Part shown: positions 52,844 through 60,639 of the stretch, one piece after another
Position numbering within the stretch: the first letter of the stretch is position 1
Layout of the letters: every line of letters starts with the position of its first letter
Assembly: GCA_016721115.1 (NCBI GenBank)
Contig: JADKIW010000001.1
Coordinates: forward strand, 511,501-575,500
From: Candidatus Defluviilinea proxima
Lineage (GTDB): Bacteria; Chloroflexota; Anaerolineae; Anaerolineales; Villigracilaceae
Length of the DNA: 64,000 nucleotides
Direction of reading: 5' to 3'
Notes under the pieces: model-generated
The model's input: the letters and a program-made list of their open reading frames with translations, nothing else
Told to the model about the DNA's origin: nothing
Databases searched by the model: none
Translations under genes and position numbers: made by a program

Positions 52844-52914
52844 AAAGTGGCATTGATTATTTTTATCACTGTGAACCGCGCATCCTCATGCCTTGCATTC
52901 TTGAACCATGTTAC

Positions 52915-52959
52915 AATGACGTCAATTAGAAGTCATACAACGTCAAATAGACGTCAGGA
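52915..52959. promoter_or_regulatory. Array of TGACGTC-like half-sites upstream of the winged-helix gene
   Basis: Around the TACAAT -10-like box and downstream of it lie TGACGTC, AAGTCA, ACGTCA and GACGTCA within about 40 bp, two of them palindromic. Their position just before the ribosome site of the winged-helix gene suggests autoregulation. Binding is inferred. Confidence 0.55.
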
Positions 52960-52967
52960 GAAATTTT

Positions 52968-53297
52968 ATGATCGAAGTGCTTCTAGGTTCCAAAAATGCG
53001 GAAAGGGTCTTGTTATACATCTTTACTCGTGATGAAGGTTACGCGCGAGAGATTGCCAGCTTTTATGGCACGGACTTAAAGCCCATCCAAATGCAATTGG
53101 ACAAGTTCGAAAAAGGCGGCATCCTCGTCAGCCGTTCTATCGGGCGGACACGCCCGTATGAATTCAATCCGCGTTACCCGTTCTTGAATGAGTTGAAAGC
53201 ATTACTTGAAAAAGCGCTCTCGTTCTACCCTGCTAAGGAGCAGGAAGAGCTTCAAATGAATCGACGCCGTCCACGGGCGAAGGGGAAGACGCTATGA
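52968..53297 (+). CDS. Winged-helix regulator
   Basis: The 109-residue protein looks like an ArsR-type winged helix. ERVLLYIFTRDEGYAREIASFYGTDLKPIQMQLDKFEKGGILVSRSIGRTRPYEFNPRYPFLNELKALL shows helix-turn-helix and wing. The basic tail RRRPRAKGK follows. AGGAG precedes the ATG. Its stop overlaps the ATG of a 9-codon frame (MKKIKIYLK), which suggests a coupled second gene that was lost. It should bind the half-sites just upstream. Confidence 0.8.
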   Translation: MIEVLLGSKNAERVLLYIFTRDEGYAREIASFYGTDLKPIQMQLDKFEKGGILVSRSIGRTRPYEFNPRYPFLNELKALLEKALSFYPAKEQEELQMNRRRPRAKGKTL

Positions 53298-53323
53298 AAA
53301 AGATCAAGATTTATTTGAAATAA
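53294..53323 (+). other. Nine-codon frame overlapping the regulator stop
   Basis: ATGA overlap with the winged-helix stop, then MKKIKIYLK and TAA. It is probably the truncated start of a former second gene in the operon, and is not itself a meaningful gene. Confidence 0.4.
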
Positions 53324-53336
53324 ATTCTTTGATCTT
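53300..53336 (-). terminator. AT-rich hairpin, possible terminator from the 703-aa gene
   Basis: AAGATCAA pairs with TTGATCTT, with further inner pairing of TTTATTT to AAATAAA. On the minus strand it ends in a T-run. It lies 500 bp after the stop of the minus-strand gene ending at 53840. Confidence 0.45.
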
Positions 53337-53610
53337 CCTCACCACCACGGACAAATTCTTCAAGACCTTATCTCTCCCAAAGCGGACAGTGCCTTCTTCC
53401 ACTTGGACTTATCACATTCCCAAACACCGCCCTGACGTAAACGTCTGGGCTACACCTACAAAGCCCGCTCAAGCGGACTGGGAAAAGCCCATCGCCGAGT
53501 CTCCACCAAATCCGACGATTCAACTGTTCAATTCGCATCCCAAATTTTCCTTGTCGTATTTGGGGGAGATGTCCAACGGACAGAGGGGGTCAAAACAAAC
53601 CCCTCTCCCG

Positions 53611-53628
53611 TCTCCCCCAAGGGGGAGA
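53611..53628. repeat. TCTCCCCC palindrome in a gene-poor spacer
   Basis: TCTCCCCC-AA-GGGGGAGA is perfect. It is one of two GC-rich palindromes in the 542-bp stretch 53298-53839, which lacks a credible gene. Longer frames there are low-complexity (Pro/Ser/Arg) and run through these repeats. Confidence 0.6.
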
Positions 53629-53691
53629 AGCCCAGACTTCCTCGAACAAAATTATCCTTGGAAGACCGCCATAACCATCAATCGACCAGCC

Positions 53692-53711
53692 CCCTTCCCA
53701 TTTGGGAAGGG
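53692..53711. repeat. CCCTTCCCA palindrome in a gene-poor spacer
   Basis: CCCTTCCCA-TT-TGGGAAGGG is perfect, with C-run and G-run flanks. It looks like one end of a degenerate dispersed element. Confidence 0.55.
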
Positions 53712-53839
53712 CGGGGGGATAGGTCACTCGACACGCCGATCAATCACCACCTTCTGGGTGAGGTCCGTTCTCGTCCGCGGATCCGTGACACGAAGCGGTC
53801 CGTTGACCAACTCTTCCCTCCCCCGTTTGGATTCTAAAA

Positions 53840-55951
53840 TTAAACAGCTTCTTCAAATGCAACTGTCTCTAGCGCCGCATCGAATATTTTCAACCAATCA
53901 TTTTCATCAATCACAAGTAACGAATAGCCTAACTTGTTTAGCAGCATCTGAATTGAATCAACAACTTCTTTCCTAACAGCATTAGGAATAGATATTCCTA
54001 TAACATCAAAATCGGCATCACCTTTGAAAACCTGATAGGCAGAATAGAAAGCCTGCGTATATAAAGATTTTATTGGATAAACGCTCTTTCCTAATCCTTT
54101 GGGACGTGATGTTGTTCGACTCTTTAAATGAATGCCTAAGCTAATTGCTGTGCCATCAAGCGAATCCTCATACTTAATATCTGCAATCTCATAACCATGA
54201 TGAATGCCATCGAATTTTTCTTCGATCGGTAATCCAAAGATTCTTGGCAGACAGATCTCTTTCCTTTTGCGAATCTGCTTTTCAGTAATCATAGTGGCTT
54301 TACAATCCTCACAACCTTGAATAGTTGGGGGAGAATCATTACGGTAACATTTTTCCTTGGTTACACCTAACAACCCTAGATATTTTTGATAAGTTCTCCT
54401 GCTAGAATACTTGGCTTTTTCTTGCCATAGACCTAGTTGATCTAATCTAATCAGTCCAGGCAGTTCCTTTTTAGGAGATTTTTTCTCGAAGAGCTTTAGA
54501 ACTAATCCGTTAACAACAAACACTCCACGCCAACTAAATTCATCAAGATTTTGACTTACAAAATCTTCGATTGACTGCAACAGATGATACCCAGGGTAAA
54601 TTTGAACATGGTTTTCTAATTCAGCAAGTTCTACTTCAGTTCCACATTCGCAAATCAATGGTTCCTCGAACGAAACTTCACGCTTACATCTAGGACAAGC
54701 AACACTAAGAACATCATCATCAAATTTCACACTATATGGAAGAAGACAATCTGGACATCTACCTAAACCGCCGCCACAATTCGGACATTCAAATTGAAAA
54801 GATACTTGCAAATCAAGCTTTGATTGAAATTCAATCAACTCATGGATAAAATCTAAATCAATTACTGCCTCATTCCGATGTCGATGTGAGTTTAGGATTT
54901 CACCTAGGAGTTTTTGGAATAATTCTCTGGCTTTACCATTAAGAGTTTTATCACCCACTATTACATCCACATTTGAGAAATAAGATAGATAACTCAAATA
55001 GTTATTTTCAAACTCTGCTGATAGCTCTTCATTCGTTTTACTAATAATGTCTTTGCCTGCTGCTACAAGTAGAGACTTGCTGTAATGCCATGGCGTCCAA
55101 ATTCTTGCGTATCGTCTTGAAATCCCAAAGCTAGCAAAAAGCTCGCCGTTATCGTTTCGGAAAAATCCAGCAGTTTGCTCCCTATCGGGATCACCTTCAA
55201 GCTCTTGATATAAATCAGACTGATCAACATTTCTTGCATATACCGTTACGGTCGGAATATCCAACGGTAGACCAGAAAAAGTTGCACTGCTGGTCTCGCT
55301 TTTTTCAATCAGGCGAGTGAATATATCGGCAGTCATATTAGGCACAGCTAGACGAAGTGAAAGCTTTTCCCGAAAATATTTTAGGATTGCTTGTAGGGCA
55401 GCCAAATCTGAGCAACATACTATTCCGTGAGAGTACCCATCCAACAACCAAACAAAAGCGTGTTCAAGAGAGTATGTTTGTTCAAATTCTGCATAGCGTT
55501 CCGATTCTGGTGGATCCCCAATTTGATATTCAAGCTTACGTTCGTATGCAAAAGGCACTTCCAATAATCCCCAATCGCCAATAATATTCCCATCATCTTC
55601 CAAATACACTGCTCGAATCTTTGAGTTAACAAAGATAGCATTTTCTCTTTCTTTTTTAGCTAGTTTTGAAACAATATCTTCGAGTTCATCTGTATATTTT
55701 CGTGGAGGCAATTTGACAAGGAAAAACGTTCTCGGCATATTTTTTGGAAATCGTTCTACAAGGTCTTTGAATAAAGCGGACCCCCTAGTAGATGATTTTA
55801 AAAACTCCTCTAACGAGTCTTTTCTCATATCCGAAAGACGTTCAACTACACTTGTTGTCGGCAACAAATGAAAGCCAGAGCGTATTCTAGCCTCAGAAAA
55901 AGTATCAAGGATTGCTTTTACGAGACGTTTTTTAGGAATTCCAGACGCCAT
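53840..55951 (-). CDS. 703-aa zinc-ribbon protein with possible nuclease-like C-terminus
   Basis: I cannot name a family. GAGGAG precedes the ATG. The middle (about residues 400-450) has Cys pairs CPNCGGGLGRCPDC, ACPRCKREVSF and LICECGTEVEL, typical of zinc ribbons. A third Cys cluster, KEKCYRNDSPPTIQGCEDCKA, follows near 555. The C-terminal ~140 residues (KFDGIHHGYEIADIKYED...ISLGIHLKSRTTSR...DVIGISIPNAVRKEVVDSIQMLLNKLG) suggest an alpha/beta nuclease-like fold with Asp and Lys in the right order, but this is a weak inference. AT-rich; it closes the TK-HAD-GAF island. A defence or nucleic-acid role is possible. Confidence 0.6.
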   Translation of the reverse strand: MASGIPKKRLVKAILDTFSEARIRSGFHLLPTTSVVERLSDMRKDSLEEFLKSSTRGSALFKDLVERFPKNMPRTFFLVKLPPRKYTDELEDIVSKLAKKERENAIFVNSKIRAVYLEDDGNIIGDWGLLEVPFAYERKLEYQIGDPPESERYAEFEQTYSLEHAFVWLLDGYSHGIVCCSDLAALQAILKYFREKLSLRLAVPNMTADIFTRLIEKSETSSATFSGLPLDIPTVTVYARNVDQSDLYQELEGDPDREQTAGFFRNDNGELFASFGISRRYARIWTPWHYSKSLLVAAGKDIISKTNEELSAEFENNYLSYLSYFSNVDVIVGDKTLNGKARELFQKLLGEILNSHRHRNEAVIDLDFIHELIEFQSKLDLQVSFQFECPNCGGGLGRCPDCLLPYSVKFDDDVLSVACPRCKREVSFEEPLICECGTEVELAELENHVQIYPGYHLLQSIEDFVSQNLDEFSWRGVFVVNGLVLKLFEKKSPKKELPGLIRLDQLGLWQEKAKYSSRRTYQKYLGLLGVTKEKCYRNDSPPTIQGCEDCKATMITEKQIRKRKEICLPRIFGLPIEEKFDGIHHGYEIADIKYEDSLDGTAISLGIHLKSRTTSRPKGLGKSVYPIKSLYTQAFYSAYQVFKGDADFDVIGISIPNAVRKEVVDSIQMLLNKLGYSLLVIDENDWLKIFDAALETVAFEEAV

Positions 55952-56118
55952 TTTCTACTCCTCTGATAGTACTCTCGAGTACGCCAATCAACTGGTGTTG
56001 CAATTTTACCCCCAGACAATAACACTTTATAGCTGTGCATCTGAAAATGCGCTCCTAGTTTATTCGCCCATTATTTCTCTTTGCTATGCATTTAAATTGC
56101 AACGACAGAATTCCCTTC

Positions 56119-57012
56119 CTATTTTGGAAAACCATAGTTAACTAGCAATCCTGCAATAGCCTTTGCTATTTCCTCTAGATAGGATGTGTCATTATCCGAA
56201 AAACCATCCTTTTTTTGAGATTCTATACTGAGTACTCCAATTGCTTTGTTATTCCAAATAATTGGCAAAGCCATGAAAGCAGCATATGGCGTAATAGGTC
56301 TATCAAGTCCGAAATTATGAAATGATGTATCGTCAGCCATACCTTTTTCTCGGTCAACAATCTTCACAATATGGGGTTTTTGCATTAAGTACACTTTCCC
56401 AGCCGTACCTCTTGGCAAATCGATCCTTTCAACTTTTCCAATATTAAATCGTTTTGGGCTTAAAGGTTGATCTGGACTCATAAACCAAAACTTTAATACA
56501 TCCTTATCTTTTTCATCTGGTAACATTATTGCGCCACCCTGAAATATCTTGACATCCAAATAAACAAACAGTGACTTGAATATTTTCCCAACAACATCTT
56601 CTATTCGGTTGCCGTTCTTGTCGTCTAGAGCTCTTTGACATATTCTATTGATTTCCGATAGCATCTCCCAATACAACCTTGCTCGACCTTCTTCTAACAT
56701 ATTAGTAAACTCATTCAATTCTCTTATTCCAAACAAACGTTTTCGCTGGTTTCTAACAAGGGCTATAACATAAGCTAATAAAACAACTATTACCAAAAGC
56801 AGGGAAACCAGTTCATAATAGTTAAATTTGATATTCGTTAGCAAAAGCGGGTGTACAGTATTCTTATATAGGTCATACACAAAATTACCAGCCGCACCTG
56901 TAATCAACTCCCACCCAAAAGTAACGAGAAGTGCAATCCCAACAGCAGTTCTTAAAGATACTTTTTTCGATGGGTTAAATAAATACCGAAGTTTGTCTAG
57001 AAAAGATTCCAT
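56119..57012 (-). CDS. Two-helix membrane protein with GAF-like sensor domain
   Basis: The protein has about 297 residues from MESFLDKLRYLF (AAGGA upstream). Two transmembrane helices lie near residues 20-44 and 62-85, then a coiled coil leads to a GAF-like domain (residues about 130-295; GGAIMLPDEKDKDVLKFWFMS, RGTAGKVYLMQKPHIV, AFMALPIIWNNKAIGVLSIESQKKDGFSDND). GAF domains bind small molecules or nucleotides (family knowledge). It follows the HAD gene by about 50 bp. In this island it could sense the nucleotide state altered by the thymidine kinase and HAD enzymes and act on the membrane (inference). Confidence 0.75.
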   Translation of the reverse strand: MESFLDKLRYLFNPSKKVSLRTAVGIALLVTFGWELITGAAGNFVYDLYKNTVHPLLLTNIKFNYYELVSLLLVIVVLLAYVIALVRNQRKRLFGIRELNEFTNMLEEGRARLYWEMLSEINRICQRALDDKNGNRIEDVVGKIFKSLFVYLDVKIFQGGAIMLPDEKDKDVLKFWFMSPDQPLSPKRFNIGKVERIDLPRGTAGKVYLMQKPHIVKIVDREKGMADDTSFHNFGLDRPITPYAAFMALPIIWNNKAIGVLSIESQKKDGFSDNDTSYLEEIAKAIAGLLVNYGFPK

Positions 57013-57062
57013 AGAAAAATTCCTTCCAAAAGAGGGCTGCTTCAATGAGGTGACTCGAAGTC

Positions 57063-57941
57063 TTAGAAGTTAAATGACAATTGATTTGAGCCAATAATAT
57101 CTTTAATTTCTGCAAAATTACTTACAGTAAACTTTGGCTTTGTCATTTCACGTAGTTCCAAATTCCTTTTTCGATCTTGTTCCGATATAGTTGATATTCG
57201 CTTTATTGTCTCAATATCCTTAGGGTTATGGTTAATTGTGCCATATTGAGCCCATATATCAAAAATACCAGCTTGCTGCGCCATATACACATCATTTTCA
57301 ATGCTATCGCCTATAAGATAGGTCTTTGCAGCATCCAAGTGATGTTTCTCAATTAGTGAATAGATTGGTCGTGGATCGGGTTTCTTTAAATTATCAAATC
57401 TTTCCTTGCAACGAATTGAAGATTTTGGTTTGCCTGATTTGCGAGCTTCTTGTACATCACTTGGAACGTCTTTAGGTATTTCATAATCGTAAAAAAAGGC
57501 TAAACAATCAATGTAGGTGTCTATTTGAAGTTTCTTTAAACGCCTCTCTGCAATATAGCCTGGTGAATTAGTGTATGCGATTACAAAAACATTTTCACTC
57601 TTAAGCCACTTGAGTGTATCTCTTACTCCATTATAAAGTGCAAAGTGATGAGACCTGACCCTGCTGACCGCTCCTCTTGCATCTTTAACTGCATCACTAA
57701 TGACCTTCTCTTTTGACCACCCCAACTCTTCCCAAATATCAAGTTCTTGTATTACAAAACTGTAGTCCAATGTTTTTCTTTTGTTGTAAACTTTTCTAAA
57801 CGACTCTATTAATTTTTCTTCTTCAATTTGAGTTTTTTTGTGTAACACATGCACCATTGCTCTAAAGCTAGGGGCAAAAGAGTCTATCCAGCTATACAAT
57901 GTATCGTCTAAATCAGTGAACAAAGCCTTCTTAGTGTTCAT
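57063..57941 (-). CDS. HAD superfamily phosphatase
   Basis: The 292-residue HAD hydrolase has motif I LFTDLDDTLYSW, motif II VIAYTNSPG, motif III Lys around DNLKKPDPRP, and motif IV YLIGDSIENDVYMAQ. A helical cap lies between motifs I and II, typical of class I HADs such as phosphoglycolate, sugar or nucleotide phosphatases. A C-terminal extension of about 50 basic residues (TISEQDRKRNLELREMTKPKF) is unusual. It lies 8 bp after the thymidine kinase gene, pointing to nucleotide metabolism; 5'-nucleotidase activity is a testable guess. Confidence 0.85.
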   Translation of the reverse strand: MNTKKALFTDLDDTLYSWIDSFAPSFRAMVHVLHKKTQIEEEKLIESFRKVYNKRKTLDYSFVIQELDIWEELGWSKEKVISDAVKDARGAVSRVRSHHFALYNGVRDTLKWLKSENVFVIAYTNSPGYIAERRLKKLQIDTYIDCLAFFYDYEIPKDVPSDVQEARKSGKPKSSIRCKERFDNLKKPDPRPIYSLIEKHHLDAAKTYLIGDSIENDVYMAQQAGIFDIWAQYGTINHNPKDIETIKRISTISEQDRKRNLELREMTKPKFTVSNFAEIKDIIGSNQLSFNF

Positions 57942-57949
57942 GATTACTT

Positions 57950-58588
57950 TTATTCTGGGTGATCTTCCACTTTGTAGTTTTTTGATAAATCATCTGGCGT
58001 TTCAATGTAATGATGTTCTCGGCATACTGCTTTGTATATATCGTGACCACCGACTACATAAATGGTTTCATCCCATTTCGCTGGTCTATCATCAATGAAT
58101 CTTTGGGTCATTGATGCTGTTTCACCACAAACTGAACAGACTGCATGAAGCTTATCTATTGAATCGGCATAAGCCAAAAGAGCAGACATTGGACCTCGGA
58201 ATGGTAGTCCTCTAAAGTCTAGGTCAAGACCAGCGACAATCACTCGCTTGCCCAGATTAGCCAGATGGTTACAAACACCAGCCATTTTCTCATCAAAAAA
58301 TTGTATTTCATCAATAGCAATTACATTGAAAGAATAATCTATTAACTTTAAGAACTCCTCGGAAGATGTTGTTTCTTTGTGAGGGTCTTTGGGTACAACT
58401 ATGGCATTTATTTTTTCTCCTGTATGACTTATAACCTCGTATTTCGAATACCTTGTATCTCTATGGGACTTAAAAACCTGAACTTTTCTTTTCGCTATTA
58501 GAACTCGTCTTATGCGCCTAATCAACTCTTCTGTCTTTCCGCTATACATACAACCACAAATAACTTCAAGGTGTCCGCTTTGTTCCAT
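57950..58588 (-). CDS. tdk: Type II thymidine kinase
   Basis: The protein has 212 residues from MEQSGHLEVICG. P-loop CGCMYSGKTEELIRR, Walker B-like VIAIDEIQFFDE, lasso-domain VAGLDLDFRGLPF, and zinc-binding Cys in CSVCGETASMTQRF and AVCREHHY are all family features. It phosphorylates thymidine to dTMP, salvaging nucleosides. Gene length is typical. It is AT-rich and heads an operon with a HAD phosphatase and a GAF membrane protein, unlike the common context of tdk next to prfA or rpmE. AAGGGA about 10 bases upstream of the ATG supports the start. Confidence 0.93.
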   Translation of the reverse strand: MEQSGHLEVICGCMYSGKTEELIRRIRRVLIAKRKVQVFKSHRDTRYSKYEVISHTGEKINAIVVPKDPHKETTSSEEFLKLIDYSFNVIAIDEIQFFDEKMAGVCNHLANLGKRVIVAGLDLDFRGLPFRGPMSALLAYADSIDKLHAVCSVCGETASMTQRFIDDRPAKWDETIYVVGGHDIYKAVCREHHYIETPDDLSKNYKVEDHPE

Positions 58589-58754
58589 AGATATCAATTC
58601 CCTTAGGTTTATTATATAGCATTTTACGGCATTACTAAGTAAGAGTCATCAGCGGGCTAACAGCCAAAGACAATGCTCCTCGAAACCGAACCCGCCTCCA
58701 GTTAAGAATGAGGCGGGTTTTCATCATCCAAAAAAGAATCCATCTGTGCGCTTC

Positions 58755-58796
58755 GCGGTTAAATCCTTTGTGCCCTTAGTGTCCTTTGTGTTTAAA
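58755..58796. repeat. CCTTTGTGCCCTTAGTGTCC-type repeat arm upstream of ettA
   Basis: Inverted, it reads AAACACAAAGGACACTAAGG and matches the arms of the element at 15414-15515. A single arm remains. Confidence 0.55.
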
Positions 58797-58819
58797 ACAT
58801 AGAGTAAAATCACCCCACT

Positions 58820-60493
58820 ATGTCAAACGAATCCCTCGTAATCTACTCCATGAACAAAGTGGGGCGACTCATCCCCATCAGCAACAAAATGATCCTGCGC
58901 GATATTTCGCTCGGCTTCTACTTCGGCGCCAAGATCGGCGTGCTCGGTCTTAACGGCGCGGGCAAATCTACCCTGCTGCGCATCATCGCGGGCATCGACA
59001 AAGACTACATCGGCGAGATCTCGCAAGCCAAAGGCTACACCTACGGCTACCTCGAGCAGGAACCCAAACTCGATGAAACCAAAACAGTCATCGAAGTCGT
59101 GAAAGAGGCGGTCGCGCCCATCGTCGAAATGCTCGCGCGCTTCGATGAGGTCAACGCCAAATTCGCCGAACCCGATGCCGACTTCGATGCCCTCGTCGCC
59201 GAGCAAGCCAAATTGCAGGAACAACTCGACAAGCACGACGCCTGGAATCTCGACAGCCATCTCGAAGTGGCAATGGATGCGCTGCGCTGTCCGCCAGGCG
59301 ACACGCCTATCAAAATTTTATCGGGCGGAGAAAAGCGTCGCGTCGCGCTCACCCGACTCCTGCTCACTGAACCCGATGTGCTGCTGCTCGACGAACCCAC
59401 CAACCACCTCGACGCCGAATCTGTGGCGTGGCTCGAACATCACCTGCGCGACTACAAAGGCACCGTCATCGCCGTCACCCACGACCGTTACTTCCTCGAC
59501 AATGTCGCAGGCTGGATCCTCGAACTCGACCGCGGCTACGGCATCCCCTACAAAGGCAACTACTCCTCCTGGCTCGAACAAAAACAAGAGCGCCTGCGCC
59601 TCGAAGAAAAAGCCGAAAGCCAGCGCCAAAAGACTCTCAGCCGCGAACTCGAATGGATTCGCATGGGAGCCAAGGCGCGTCAGGCAAAGGGACAGGCCCG
59701 CGTCACCGCCTACGAAAAATTATTGGGGCAAGAAGCCGAGGCACGCCGCGAAGAACTGGATATCTACATCCCGCCTGGTCCGCGCCTCGGTGATCTCGTT
59801 TTTGAATTTGACAAGGTGACCAAGAGCTACGGCGACCGCCTCATTCTCGACGGGTTTTCTGCCTCTATTCCTCCAGGCTCTATCGTCGGGATAATTGGTC
59901 CCAACGGCGCAGGCAAGACCACCCTGCTCAAAATGATCACTGGCAAAGAGACTCCCGATAGCGGCTCCATCAAGATCGGTGACACCGTCAAGTTCTCCTA
60001 CGTCGACCAAACCCGCACCCTCGACCCTGAGAAAACCGTCTACGAAGAAATTTCAGGCGGCGCAGAAAATCTTGAGCTTGGCAAACGCAAAGTCAACTCA
60101 CGCGGCTATGTCTCATCCTTCAACTTCGCAGGCTCCGACCAGCAAAAGAAAGTCGGCATCCTCTCAGGTGGTGAACGCAACCGCGTCCATCTCGCCAAAA
60201 CCCTCACCGAAGGCGCCAACGTCCTGCTCCTCGATGAACCCACCAACGACCTCGACGTCAACACCCTGCGTGCCCTCGAAGAAGCCCTCACCGAATTCGC
60301 AGGCGTCGCATTAGTCGTCAGCCACGACCGCTGGTTCCTCGACCGCATCTGCACCCACCTCATCGTCTACGAAGGCGACTCAGTGGCAAAGATGTACATC
60401 GGCAACTGGTCCGATTACGAAACGATGATGACCGAAAAATTCGGCAAAGATCTCACTCCGCATAGAGTCAAGTATAGAACGTTGAAGAGATAA
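58820..60493 (+). CDS. ettA: Energy-dependent translational throttle protein EttA (ABC-F)
   Basis: This 557-residue soluble ABC-F protein has two ATPase domains. Walker A LGLNGAGKSTLLRI and IGPNGAGKTTLLKM, signatures LSGGEKRRVAL and LSGGERNRVHL, and Walker B LLLDEPTNHLDAESV and LLLDEPTNDLDVNTL are all visible. The central arm and P-site tRNA interaction motif (about residues 240-310) carry a long charged coil. The C-terminus IGNWSDYETMMTEKFGKDL matches the EttA ending. It gates initiation in response to the ATP/ADP ratio. A decayed second copy of its last ~125 bp lies at 62367-62491, after the speB-tetR cassette. Confidence 0.97.
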   Translation: MSNESLVIYSMNKVGRLIPISNKMILRDISLGFYFGAKIGVLGLNGAGKSTLLRIIAGIDKDYIGEISQAKGYTYGYLEQEPKLDETKTVIEVVKEAVAPIVEMLARFDEVNAKFAEPDADFDALVAEQAKLQEQLDKHDAWNLDSHLEVAMDALRCPPGDTPIKILSGGEKRRVALTRLLLTEPDVLLLDEPTNHLDAESVAWLEHHLRDYKGTVIAVTHDRYFLDNVAGWILELDRGYGIPYKGNYSSWLEQKQERLRLEEKAESQRQKTLSRELEWIRMGAKARQAKGQARVTAYEKLLGQEAEARREELDIYIPPGPRLGDLVFEFDKVTKSYGDRLILDGFSASIPPGSIVGIIGPNGAGKTTLLKMITGKETPDSGSIKIGDTVKFSYVDQTRTLDPEKTVYEEISGGAENLELGKRKVNSRGYVSSFNFAGSDQQKKVGILSGGERNRVHLAKTLTEGANVLLLDEPTNDLDVNTLRALEEALTEFAGVALVVSHDRWFLDRICTHLIVYEGDSVAKMYIGNWSDYETMMTEKFGKDLTPHRVKYRTLKR

Positions 60494-60501
60494 TGTTTCC
60501 C

Positions 60502-60530
60502 GTAGGGGCAAGTCTGAGACTTGCCCCTAC
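60502..60530. repeat. 29-bp GTAGGGGC palindrome after ettA
   Basis: GTAGGGGCAAGTC-TGA-GACTTGCCCCTAC is perfect and is followed by ATTTTTT, so it may serve as the ettA terminator. It belongs to the same general class as the GTAGGGACG copies, with different inner arms. Confidence 0.85.
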
Positions 60531-60639
60531 ATTTTTTCAATCCTGTCGACACCGTCCAGCGTATCCCCCAAACAATCACCAACAACATAATAGTCGTTTA
60601 CATACAAAATATTCTCGCAGCAGAACTGCTTGCTCAGGA

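Noticed and set aside
53329..53976. Plus-strand open frame of ~215 codons in the spacer before the 703-aa gene
   Set aside because: Low-complexity Pro/Ser/Arg composition, runs through GC-rich palindromes and overlaps the end of the minus-strand gene; no start site or family.
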